A stretch of 64,000 nt of DNA, taken from positions 1 through 64,000 of the forward strand of contig BBXU01001237.1 in NCBI GenBank assembly GCA_001598975.1. Direction: 5' to 3'. Under the pieces are notes generated by a model that saw only the letters and a program-made list of their open reading frames with translations, had not been told where the DNA came from and did not search any database. This DNA comes from Parachlorella kessleri (lineage: Eukaryota > Chlorophyta > Trebouxiophyceae > Chlorellales > Chlorellaceae). Below, one piece after another: positions 35,077 to 45,876 of the stretch; within the stretch, counting starts at the first letter, position 1, and every line of letters begins with the position of its first letter. Position numbers and translations under genes: made by a program.

Positions 35077-35712
35077 ACTGTGTGCCGCAAACCATGGAGT
35101 CTTGGCAGGCACGCTGGGTGAGATTACCCTTTACTCAAAACACACTCAGCATGCGCTGCAGCGCGCGGGCGCCTTTATGGAAAGTGCCATGCGACATCGA
35201 ATACAAGCCAAAGTGTGGACAGCGGGTGACTTGATGGGGAAGCCTGGCTGGAGCTTACAGGAGATTTCTAATTGCTGTCAGCGCTACTATGTCCATGGTG
35301 ACATTGCGCAAGTTAAGTGCAACTATGATATGTCAGCCCTGCATGGCAAGGTCGCTTGCCTAATGTGTACGACGGGGTCAATCTCATCTATTACCACAAA
35401 AGTCCGCCACCCTGTGCTTCAATGTACTGCAGAATGCAGTGCCTACAACTTATAGCCCACCGACCTATCGCAAACAGCAGCTTCCATGTTACGTTCTACG
35501 AAGTGGCCGAGCATGTGCCTCTACGCCAGATGCACTTATGGAATCCCTGCACCCAAGCTTACAGTAAGCAACAGTTGGATATTTATACTAGTGATGCCCT
35601 CAGAAACTCTCTCAGTCGATATCTACTGGACGATGATGGCAGTGCCCAACACCACACCCAGCCAGGATCTCACCCAGCTTTTCATGCCACCAGCTGGCCT
35701 CCCTGTCCATGG
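35077..35712. other. Intergenic; beta-4 3' flank
   Basis: Holds the 3' UTR of the proteasome gene and the promoter of the J-domain gene, both on the minus strand. On the minus strand a TGTAA occurs at 35563-35559, about 150 bp after the proteasome stop, a plausible poly(A) signal. Confidence 0.5.
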
Positions 35713-36953
35713 CTAAATCTCTGCCACCGTCCGGGTGCCATCTTTGTCTATGACTTTGATAATGTACGTGGTAGGCGCAACCACTAACCGCCGCTGCACC
35801 TCCTCAATGCCTGCAGGTGGCCGCACAAGGTTGGCTTATAAGACAATGTCCCTGGTCGCTCCTTCATACATTGACTGCTTTCATTCGCTCACCAACAACG
35901 GAGCAGGCAGCTACAGGCTCCAGTGGGAGAAACTGAGGCCAACCAAACCCACCCTTCTTCATCATGTCCAGCGCCTCCGTCTCGGTCAGGTTGGGGTGCC
36001 ACAGCTTGTCAAACATGGACAGGACAAAGTAGGAGCCTGCAGAATCACACGAGCATCTTCAGCTCGCAGTGGTATGCCGGCCACCCGTCCCCAAACACAA
36101 CAAACCCCAGAGAGCTGTCCAGATAGTAAATGGATGCAGCGCCCATGACCTGTTAGCCACACAAGCATCAACCAAGGGGACAACCCTGCGCACACTACTC
36201 CCAAGCCCTGTGGCTTGGTTGATGGCTGATGTTTTAGCAGCTGTCGACAGTACCAGGTAAACAAAGCCAGTTGCACCCACCATAGCCGGTACCGCAGATG
36301 TTCATTTGGTGCAGCGTAGCCAGGTAGTCACACCAGAACAACGCGGGTCCCGTGTCCTCATCATACCCCGCCATCAGCAAATTGGTGTTATACGGTGACT
36401 GCACACATCCGAAGAGAGGCGAAACCTTGAACACGCCATAGTAGTATTATGCCACGAGTGGGCCTGGAGCTGCTCGGTTTGTCTAGAAGTAAAATGGCAC
36501 CAGCAGTGCCACCCCACTGCCACCTACAAAACTGCAGGCGCCCTATCCTGGAAACAACAGGCTTCTGTCCTACAAACTGCTGCTCACCTTTCTGAGGGCA
36601 GTTGCCAGCTCCCCCCGTGTGAAGTTGGCTACTGCCTTGGTGCTGAGCCCCATGCCGTTGCGCAGGGCGTACAGCCTGACGTTTGCAATGATGAACTCTG
36701 AAAAGTTGACACGGTCCCCAGCCTCCCCACTGATAGCAAACAGCTTGTGATCATCCACTGGCACCAGCTTGTCCTCGTCTGACTTCATCGTAACGATGCT
36801 CTGCACAGCCCGTGTGTCGCTGCATACCAGTACGAAATCCTTGCCTCGGATGCCTGCAACCAGGACAGCCACGAGCCTGTAAGCTACAGCCGGGAGTAGT
36901 GCCATGTGATCAATTACAATGATGGTCACCGGCGTACCCATGAGAAAGTCCAT
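35713..36953 (-). CDS. PBD1: 20S proteasome subunit beta-4
   Basis: Five exons, about 193 residues: 36953-36938, 36853-36588, 36398-36281, 36036-35953, 35810-35713. Beta-4 (PSMB2 in animals, PBD in plants) is a structural, non-catalytic member of the beta rings of the 20S core. It keeps a plain methionine start (MDFLMGIRGKDFVLVCSDTR) instead of a cleaved propeptide with catalytic threonine, as expected. Other marks: ISGEAGDRVNFSEFI, RNGMGLSTKAVANFTRGEL, NTNLLMAGYDEDTGPALFWC, GSYFVLSMFDKLWHPNLT, and the C-terminal strand IIKVIDKDGTR. Exon 1 is only 16 bp. Length fits the family (about 200). It is divergently arranged with the R3HDM4-like gene. Confidence 0.97.
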
Positions 36954-37271
36954 GGTGATCTGCCTCGATGTGCGCTACCCGAAAGAGCCTGCTCTGTTGC
37001 AAGTATAAGATGTGCAACAGCAGTGATCACAAAAACCACACAAGCGTGTTCTTCTGACTTGCGCAGGTTCAAAGGAAGTAATGACTCGCAGGAGCGTCTG
37101 GAGGTGTGAAGGCTTCATGGCAAGCGTACTTGCTGCGTGTAGTGCCTCCAAGGTGTCCAGACAAGTAATGAGAAATGGCCGCCTGGTGTTGGCTCTGCTC
37201 ACCATTTGCAGAGGGCTGGGGCTAGCCCGAGGCTAGTAGCTCCCCCGCTGCTGAAACCAAGTAGTGACACC
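36954..37271. promoter_or_regulatory. Shared divergent promoter, 318 bp
   Basis: Lies between the start codons of proteasome beta-4 (minus) and the R3HDM4-like gene (plus). No specific motif was identified. Confidence 0.55.
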
Positions 37272-39332
37272 ATGGAGCCAGCTCCAAGCAAGCCCAGGCA
37301 GCGTTCCAGAGCGGGTACCCCCTTTATCATGCCTGACGGCAGGTGGGCGTGTTTGTGGGGAGCGTTGCCGCAAGGCAGAGGTACAGGGAAAGGCTGTCCA
37401 GTGATCCCTTGTTCGTTAAAGGCCACGCGCTTAGCGCTGGGTTTTGGCGACCTCTGGTGCTGCAGGCCTCTAGGCCTCTTCCTGGAGGAGAGCCAGCTGC
37501 TGAAAGATAGGCCTCACCGCAAGGGCAGGAAGCGGCCAGGTGCCGTGAAGGGCTCCAAGGAAGGTTGGACCAGCAGCAGGGGTGCTGGCGCAGCTGCAAG
37601 GGCGGCAACCTCCTCAGCCAGCCGACCGGCATTGGATGGCTACCGCAGCGACGCAGAGCAGATGGAGGCCGAGGCACTGGCTCGTGTGGGGCAGCGCAGG
37701 TGGGCCGGGTCGCCTGCGCCGGTCACGTGCGGTTTGCAGTTTGCTGGTGGGGCTGCAAGCTGCAAGGGCTCGGCGTCCAGCAGGCACGTTAGATCTCGTG
37801 GAGCTCTTGGTGAGCCGAGACGAGGCATCTTGCCCTAGCTGTTCTCCTACGCCTGTTGCTATTTGACTGTCTGCAGGCGGAGGCGGTTTATGAACGACAA
37901 GCTGTTGCGTGACCTGGTGAGTGCAGCTGTTGTTGGTAGCATGTTAAGCTGACGGGCAACAGACACACCTGCCGTGGTAATGTACGACTACCGCCCAGCG
38001 CTGGCACACGTGGTCATTGGTTTACCAGAGAATGCTGATCCATCGGCGTGCTACAGTACCTCACTGGTTTGTGAGAGATGAGAGAGTCGGTAGCTAAGCA
38101 TGTTATGGTCGAGTCCCGCCCTTCCAGCCCACGTAACCACTTCTCCAACCGTACGTACTAGTCCCGTTCTGCAGGCTGGAAAGCTGACCGCCCACGACAT
38201 GGAGGCGCTGTTCAAGCCAGTCCCATTTGGCGACACCGGCCACGTGTCCCTCTTCACCCAGGCCACATCGCCTGAGTTTGTGCAAGTCTGGGAGCTCTTC
38301 CGGTCGGTCAACATGGACAAGGAGAGCCGTGTGCTGGAGGTGAGGGAAAGGGCATTAGAGGAGATATGAAGAGGCAAGGGAGAGGGAAGGGGTGCTGTGT
38401 GGGTAGTGCCTGCTCGGCAGCGGCGAGGCTGGGGCTGGAGGTTTTGGTGACGAGGCAGGGAGCCAAGCTGGTGCGGGTGGCAGCTAGGGCATCATGCGCC
38501 GTGGTGCATTGGCAATTTGTTCAGCTGGTGAACAGCTATGGCCTGGACTTTTCCGCCCTGACGTCGCCGGCGTGATGGGGTCGTTGATATGGGCATTCAG
38601 GGCTTCACGGCTCGTCCCTCAGCCACTCCTCCAAGGCTGCCTCCCATGTGCGCGGCCTGCTGCAGAAGTGGGAAGCGCACGTGAGGGAGCTCCAGCGCGG
38701 CCCGCATGCCATCCAGAATGTGGCAGTTGATGCGCTGGCCGCCTGGTCAGGCGTGAGCTGGAAAGCGCGCAAGGCCATGCGCAGAGCCAACCCTGCGCAT
38801 GTGGAGGAGATTGAGGCCCGGCTGCTGGTCTGGCTCAGCGCTCAGGTTAGCTGCTAAATTTCAAAGAGCAGGGGGCAGAGGGTTGTCTTCATGTGGTCTG
38901 TGCCACGGCGGTGTGTGCGTACGGTACCTGTTCTCTGGACGCAGGCCTGTGCATGGTCGCGTGCTGTGCTGGCAGTTGCTCTCCACATTGCACTTCAACC
39001 AGCAGACTGGAAGGCGGGTATGGGGCTTCTGTGAAGTGACCATCTTGCATGGGCATCTGCAGGGTGCAGCCGAGGTGGACAGCCCTGTCCTGGGAAGCAG
39101 CAGCAGCAGCATCCCCAGTGGGGAGCTGGTCCTGGAGCTAGAGGACTCGTTTGGGCGGCTCATAGCCCACGGCCTTGCGGAGTTCCACGGGCTGGCCTCA
39201 CATAGCCGGCTGGATGCTGATGGTCTCAAGCGGGTGGTGCTACGCAGGCGGCGCGGAGAGCTGGCAGGTGAGCTGCTGTGCGACTGGCTATGCCGCAGTG
39301 TTGTGGCAGAGTTCCTGTTGCATGATGAGTGA
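37272..39332 (+). CDS. R3HDM4-like protein (R3H-associated domain)
   Basis: Seven exons, about 349 residues: 37272-37342, 37466-37699, 37877-37916, 38175-38339, 38525-38571, 38623-38845, 39063-39332, phases all agreeing. Matches the layout of animal R3HDM4, a small poorly studied protein with an R3H-associated N-terminal domain and an R3H domain that may bind single-stranded nucleic acid. Seen: a basic lead (RKGRKRPGAVKG), RRRRFMNDKLLRDL, then SLFTQATSPEFVQVWELFR and NMDKESRVLE, which parallel the central block of R3HDM4; a helical stretch with RGLLQKWEAHVRELQ; and finally LEDSFGRLIAHGLAEFHGLA, the R3H-like end. A possible extra exon at 38944-39016 (beginning ACAWSRAVLAVALHIAL) can also be spliced in phase with a different acceptor at 39070. 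I prefer the direct junction. Function is unknown. Confidence 0.83.
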
Positions 39333-39495
39333 GGGTGCTTCGGGTTCAAGCATCCCTGTAGAGCTGTAGTGCAGTCCGAAGCATGCCACATTCAGGCGCC
39401 GTCTGAGGTCTTGGCATGGGAGGTTGTTGTGAGGGGTGTAGGCAACCGTCAGTGGTCGCAGCAGCACAACCAGGCTGCAAGGATGTATATCTTTT

Positions 39496-39606
39496 AGCAT
39501 GGGTGGCAGGGAATGCGAACAGGGAGTGAGAGCGGAGCTGTACGGACTGGCCTGGATGCAGGACTGGATGCAGAATGCGCCTGAGTATTTTTGTTGTGGT
39601 GCTGCA
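39496..39606 (+). repeat. Dispersed repeat copy B
   Basis: Shows ATGGGTGGCAGG, GCGAACAGGGAGTGAGAGC and GGATGCAGAATGCGCCTGAGT in the same order as copies A and D, with a short internal duplication of the GGACTGG-GATGCAG segment. Confidence 0.75.
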
Positions 39607-39851
39607 GATGGCTTGGCTCCTCAAAACGGGCAGCACCGGCACCCCATCACATGCTGTGACATCCTGGCTTTGCTGGTGGACAGCCCAGAGGATGGACTAA
39701 ATGCGCATGCGCTGGAGGAGGCCTAATGCCATCAGGACTCGCAGAGTGATGCTGGTGGTGTGGAGCAGCTGGCCCTGGGGGTGCAGGCACAGGTCACATT
39801 AGTGGCAGTGCGGTGAAGGTTGGAAGGAGTCAGCCGTGCATGCAGGCTGTT

Positions 39852-39905
39852 GGTATGGGTGGCAGGTAGTGCGAACAGGGAGTGAGAGCTGGGCTGTACT
39901 AACAG
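39852..39905 (+). repeat. Dispersed repeat copy C
   Basis: Best preserved left half: TATGGGTGGCAGGTAGTG, CGAACAGGGAGTGAGAG and CTGGGCTGTACTAACAG. The right half is not recognisable. Confidence 0.75.
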
Positions 39906-40385
39906 GTTGTCTGGTAGGATGTGCAAGGTTCAGGCACTTCTTTTTGTATATCATTCATGCATAAGCACACGACACTCACGCATGGCAGCAGGATTTTCAC
40001 AGGGCAGGGTTGTATGTTGGCCATGCGCTTCTTTTGATCCTCCCTTGCTAAGGTGCACACGCGCCTTGTCTACTCGCCACATTGGGCGGGCTGGTTGCCT
40101 TTGTATAGTCCTTTTTCCAAATTTTTTTGGGAGGACTATTCTTGTATAGGGCTATGCTTCTCCAGTGCGTAGGGTGGAGAATGAAAGCAGGATAAGTCGT
40201 ACGACACATCATTTGATTAATGAACAGTTACCCACTGACAAGGTGTCATAAGAGAAAAAACCCGCTGGGGTGGCTGTTGTATGACATGAGCAAAAAGCTG
40301 CAGCACTAGCAAGGAACCAAGCGCACACACAGTGTACAGCTCAAGTCACTCAGTTCTTCGAACCAAGGAAATAAGGGTCTCATAT

Positions 40386-40410
40386 CAGTAAGGGTGGCAG
40401 GTAGTGTACA
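40386..40410 (+). repeat. Dispersed repeat fragment E
   Basis: Only the leading block is present (AGTAAGGGTGGCAGGTAGTG). It lies 36 bp beyond the 3' end of the minus-strand coiled-coil gene. Too short to be sure. Confidence 0.45.
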
Positions 40411-40445
40411 TCATGCCGTGTAACCACCACTATGCGTATTTGCTG

Positions 40446-43400
40446 CTAGGTCCAGATCTTGCGTGGCCTGAGCTCAGGGCTGCGCTGCAAGGATACCTTG
40501 CCCCGCCCCGAGCCTGACAAGTTAGGGGTCCCTGCGACACTTCGTCTGTTTGCAGCGGGTGTGTTGGTACCTGAGCGGGTCTTGGGCTCACTGCACCCCA
40601 TGCGCTTGATGCCGCTACTGAGCTTGGCAGCCAAAGCCTTCATACGCGGGCTGTGTGGAGTCCTGCTGGCTGGAGCCGTTGCAGGGAACAGCTGCACTGC
40701 ATGCTGCTCAGCTGAATGGTGGGCAGCAATAAAGGTTGGGGATGTTGGTGTTGAGCGTTCGAGCTGCTTACTAAGGGAGCTGCCGTCACCAAGAAGGGCA
40801 CTGTCACGAACTGCAGCTATGTTGTATGGCTGTGCGTCTGCCCTCTTGGCTGGGATCAAAGTCTCAGCACCCCAAGCGGCTGAGGTTTCGGAAGGAAGTC
40901 CCTTTCCCATAGCAGCTGCAGTGTCAACATGCCTGCCAATAGCCTGGACGCTGGGCTCGGGTTGGCTGAGGAATGACAGAGAGCCGCCACTGGCAAGTTG
41001 CAGTAGCGTGCTGGGGGCACCTGCTGGCAGCTCCGGCCCGTTCTGCCCTGCTCCTTGCGCTGCGCTGCCTGCAGTCTCTGGCACCAATCCTGCTGCCAAA
41101 TTGTCAGGTGCTGGCGCCAGGACCACCGCTGGCGGCCCTTCCACTGGCGGCCCTTCCGCTGCCACGCCCTCTCCGGCTTGCTGGGTGCTGGAACGACTAC
41201 CCAGGATGGCCTGCAGCACATCATCTAGGGATGCCCGGCCCATCCCCTGCTCAATCTGCTCAATGGCATGCGCGTCGTTGACCAGAGAGTCTTCACTTCG
41301 CTCCTCCTGTGCGTCAAACCCCAGGGCCACACGAGGTGAGGCTGGCTCAGCTGGATCTGAGCTCCTCTCTGCTGCGGCGGCAACGGTGGGCAAACCCTGC
41401 AGCTCCCATCCTAAGCTTGCCGGCTCCTTATCTGCTAACACTCCTACACTCGCCGCTGCTACTGTCTCCAAGCATTGTGCACTGCCGGTCCTGGGGCTGC
41501 TTTCATCTTCTTGGCCCATGCAGTCGCTGTGCTGTGGCGAAAGGATCTGCAAATGGGTGTTCGCTGTGCGGAGCAGCCAGGAGATCTGCTTCAGCGCCTC
41601 CTGGCTGTCAGCGGTGGTGCTGCGGGGTGTGGCGTGCGATAGCTTCCTGCTCCTCCCCTCCCCTGTTTCGCTGTTCTTGTGCAGCAGGGCCTCCAGCACC
41701 TGCAAAACAAAGGCGGAAAAACAACATGGAGGGTATGCACAGCTGCAGAACGAGCTCCTTGGTAAGCTTGATTGAAGCAGAGTCTAGTGTACCCTGAGGA
41801 GGGAATAAGTAACTGCACACACATGTCAGCACTATGACTGCTGAGAAGGAGCACCCCTCCCCACGCACCAGTAGCCCATTCAGCAGCTCCTTCTGTGCAA
41901 TAGTAGTGGCATGAAGCCGCGTCTCCATCTGGCGCAGCTCCTGCTGTTTGGCTGAGAGCTTCCTGCTCCAGTTCTCCCTGGCCTGCTCATGCCGCTTTTC
42001 AGCGCGCTTTCTAGACTCAGCCGCCTGAGCGACGGCTTGGCCCATGCCACGCTCCCGCCTGCAGTCAGGAGAGCATGCACCCTGCTCAGCAGTTGCAACA
42101 CAAGCAAATATTTGCCAGCTACCATTATATGCAGATCACACTTCCGGCACCATTCCCACATCAACATGCAGCACAGACAAAATTGACAAGCAAACGATTT
42201 AGCATGTGACGAGCCAAAAGCAGCGTACCGCTTGAGCTGGGTGAGCTCCCGTTCCGCAGCTGCCAGCTTGGTTTCAGTCTCCCGCATGCGGTCTTCTGCC
42301 AGCTTGAGGCTGCTGTGTAGCTGCAGCATGTCCTTAGACGGCGACAGCCGTCGCAGCGCCCTGGGGCTGGGAGAGCCCCTGGCAGACTCGAGCAAGGCAT
42401 TCTGCTTTGCGATCTGCAGCTGCAGGGCCTGGAGCCGCTGCTGCAGCTGCAGTTGGTGGCTCTGTACGCAGGGGTCAAACCATACATGCATTGACATAGT
42501 GCAGGGGACACGGTCTTGACCGCCAGAACTGGTTGCAACTTGGTGAACCAGAGATAAACATCACCTTACCAGACCGCCATACGACCTTTTCCTTGCAGAA
42601 CAGCATCTGATCCATGCAACGTCCCTACCTTGGCCTTCTGCAGCTGCACTGAGAGCGAATCAGCGGCTGCCACCTCAGCCTGGAGCGACTGCATTGCCTC
42701 CTCGCCCGCTGAGGCCTCGGACATTGTAGTGCTCCTGCGGCTCAAGGACTGCTGCTCCAGTCGGGCTTCAGCCTTCTGACGTGTCATGCGCTCCTTCCAA
42801 ACCTGCGCGCATCAGCAGCTGTGCAGCCTTTGTAGCACACGTGCAGCGCGTGCTGTCGTCACAGTGAACAAACATTAGCAGAAGAAGAGGGGTGGAATCC
42901 ATACAACAGATTGCATCCTCCAGCCACAGGAGCCAGCAACAGTATGTTTGCCTGCCATCATGCAATGCTAGCTGACCACTTTCCTCCTCACCAACCTGAC
43001 GGAATAGCATATCCACCGCCTCCCTGCACTTGGCATGGTTAGCGCCCTCTGGCAGGTCCACCTTGGTCACTGTCCCTTGCATGTCTGTCAGCTGTCGCCA
43101 AGCCAATTGCAGGATCTCTAGCTCGGCCCTTGCATCTATCAAAGCATCCCGGGCCGCTGTTAAGTCCTCTCCCTGCTGCATGACCGTGGCTTGAAGGAGC
43201 TGCAGGGGAAACACACATGGGGCGGCCTATGGAACCAAAGCATCTCCCAAAACATGGTCGCGGGTTCTATGTGGCAGCTTTATATCTTTGGGCATTTACT
43301 CCGTCATCTGTGTCCCTGTCCTGGCCATACCTGCTGCTGGTTCTTCTCCACAACCAGCCTGCCCTCCAGCTGTGCCACCAGCTGCTGCTGTTCTTGAACC

Positions 43401-45414
43401 TGTTGACGCAAGGCCAGTGCCTCAGCCTCGCCATGGGCACCCCGGCCATTACTGTTATCCCTGTGAGGTATCATACTCAATCCCAGCGCGGTGGGGGATA
43501 CTGAGTATGACCGTATGGACATGGCTTCACTGCAGCTGCTTTCCCGGCTGGCACACTCTCCAGGAGCGCCAAGGGATGCTGATGACTTCTGGCGGCCAAT
43601 GCCCAAGACTGCACGTCCAATAGTGGAGGCTGCGCGAGTGAAGGAGCGCTTGAGTTTCCGCCCGCCCTCCTTGGATGGGGGGCCCCGTTGGGAGGCAGGA
43701 CCCCCGGGAGACAGGCTTGGTGAGTTTGATGCCGTGTAGACACCCTCCAGGTGTTGTCCGAGGGGGCTGGCCTGCAAGCTGGGGCTCCGGTTGGGCAGCG
43801 TGAAGCTCCGGCTGGCAAACAGCTCTTGCTGCAGGGACAGCACCTGGCTCTGCAGCTGCGCCACCTGCTGCTTCAGCTGGGCTGATTCTGGAGATAATCG
43901 CGCCAGCTGAACCTCCGCCTGGCGAGCTGCAAGCTGCTCTGTAACCATGCTGTAATCGGCAAGGAGTGCCTCATGTGCTTGCTGCAGTGCCGCCAACTTA
44001 TCTTGCAAGGAGAGGACCTGCACAGAAAGGAAGCACAAGCAGTTCAAGGCACATCAGACCGCACCAACTTGGATAGCATTTCGTGTCCATCTTGTTGATA
44101 CCCTAGGCATATAAGCAGCACATGCAATGTGCCCCCTGCCTGAGCTGAACCATAGCGTTTTCACATGAGAAATGAAAGCACAAGCCCCCCCACACACCTG
44201 CCCCACCAGGCTACCGTAAGACTCCAGGAAATTTTCCACCTGTTGCCTGGCGGCTGGGTCGTCCTCAGTCGGGCTGGCAAGCATCACATTGTAGACAGTG
44301 GCGGAAGCAATTGTGGGCAAGCTTGTGGCGTCTGGGCTGCGAGGCATGTGCAGGTCGGCATCAACTATTTCAGCAAAGGCTGGGCTGGCGCCGACCGACC
44401 CTGCCCTAGGACTCATTGCATTCGACTCAGCAGCACTGGCAGCAGAGCCCTGCTGCTGACTTTGATGTTTTTGCTGTTGAAGCTCAGCCATAGTGGCCAA
44501 GTGCTGCTGCTGAGCCGCTTCCAGGTGGGCGATTTCCGAGCGCAGGCTTGCTACTGTAGCCTCATGGCCAGTGTGTAGCTCCTGCAACTGCTCACGCGCA
44601 TCTGCCAGGGCTTCCGCCATGTCCTCACGAGCCTGCAGCCTGGCCTCAATGCTGTGCAGCTCCGCCTCAGTATACTGCAACTGACGCTTGGCGCCCTGAA
44701 GCTGCGCATCAGAGCGCTGCAGGGCGTCCCTGGCTCCAGCTAGTTCAGCCTTGAACGCCTGCGCCTCCGCCTCCTTGGCCTGCAGTTCCTCCTGCGCCTT
44801 GTGGACCTCACTGACGGCATCAGCCAGGGCCTTCTCTTTTGCTTGCAACTCAGCTGCATATTCCTCCTCTTGTGCTGTCCTGGCTGTCGCAGCCTCGACC
44901 AGCTGCTGCCGGAGAGAGTCCGCTTCAGCAGCACGCTCCATAGCGAGCTGTGTTGCTGCCTGCTCCGCTGCCAGTTTTAGGGATAGAGCTGACAACCCCG
45001 CAGTCTTCTCCGCCAGCTCATTGTTGGCAGCGGCCAGCTCTGCATCACTGGCTGCCCGCTGGGCCTGGGCGCCGGCGGCTGCTGCAAGTGCGACGGCCAG
45101 CTTTGCCTTCAAGGCCTGCGCTTCTGCTTTTTCATGCTCAAGCTCCATCCTCAGAAACTGCAGGCAAGGTGTTCATGAATCAAGTTCTGGTCCCGTCGAA
45201 GGAAGGGGTCTGATGCATAGGTCACCGGATGCTTAGGTCACGGCTTTACCTTGCTGGAGTGACTGCTGGCCAGAGCACGCTCTCCTGCCGGGCCTCTTCT
45301 CTCCAGGGTTTGCACCTTGGCCTTCAGTTCTGAGTTCTCAGCTTGCAACGTGGTTACACTCCTCCAGAGCGCTCGGTTGGGTGATGAGACACTACTGGCT
45401 TGCTGCTGTTCCAT
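40446..45414 (-). CDS. Long coiled-coil protein, function unknown
   Basis: Eight exons, about 1,288 residues: 45414-45250, 45157-44198, 44017-43331, 43199-42996, 42802-42629, 42461-42229, 42058-41869, 41699-40446. Nearly all phase-0 junctions. Residues about 20-270 are near-continuous heptads rich in Ala, Glu, Gln and Leu (e.g. LQAKEKALADAVSEVHKAQE). Further coiled segments follow (LQDKLAALQQAHEALLADYS; LRQQVQEQQQLVAQLEGRL; LQLQQRLQALQLQIAKQNAL; RKRAEKRHEQARENWSRKL), broken by Ser/Pro-rich loops such as LPNRSPSLQASPLGQ. A basic loop (GGRKLKRSFTRAAS) lies mid-protein. The 418-codon last exon is low in coil and ends Ser/Pro/Arg-rich (SPELRPRKIWT). No motor, globular or membrane domain is visible. 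It could be a centrosomal, basal-body, golgin or plastid-division scaffold. I cannot choose. It is divergent from BUD13. Confidence 0.85.
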
Positions 45415-45876
45415 TGTCCAACCTGGTTTGAGGGCAGGAGACCGCCAAGCAGCTCAATAGCAAGCCCAGTCCTATGGCCATACTCGCGGTGGGCGCTGTG
45501 GGGGCAATCGCATGGACAGGCCGCGGGCTCTCGAGTCAGCCTCCGCAGCCTACCAAGTGTTTGAAAGGGTCGAGAACGTTGGAATAATGGATTTAAGGCG
45601 CGCTAAATGAAGAAGCCAACAGCCCCTCCTTCTAGCGCGCTCCCTGCTTTCCGTGCTCTGGCTTCCACAGGAGGAGGAATGATCATGGGAACTCTCCATG
45701 GATTTTTGGCGCTTTGCATCCATCTACATACCCTGCTGTTACGATAAAATAACCAGGTGTCAGTTGCCTTCCCTGCTCCACATCCCTTGTGGCCTGCCTG
45801 TTCTCGCCTGCCTGGTCAACTGACTGCTATCCAAGACAAAGTAGACGAGCCACATGCTGGCGTCTCTGTGATCAGC
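45415..45876. promoter_or_regulatory. Shared divergent promoter, 462 bp
   Basis: Lies between the coiled-coil start (minus) and BUD13 start (plus). It contains TTTTTGGCGC at 45703-45712 and AAGGCGCGCT near 45596, both resembling E2F sites. Whether they act is unknown. Confidence 0.5.

Larger units (their letters stand above)
39333..40445. other. Convergent 3' flanks with repeat copies
   Basis: Between the R3HDM4-like stop and the coiled-coil stop. It holds two copies and one fragment of the dispersed repeat and no supported exon. Confidence 0.55.

Noticed and set aside
39330..39370. tRNA-like GGTTCAAGC with flanking pairs
   Set aside because: No acceptor stem, D arm or anticodon arm could be folded around it.
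40459..41775. A 438-codon plus-strand frame
   Set aside because: Antisense shadow of the last exon of the coiled-coil gene. No splice or domain support.
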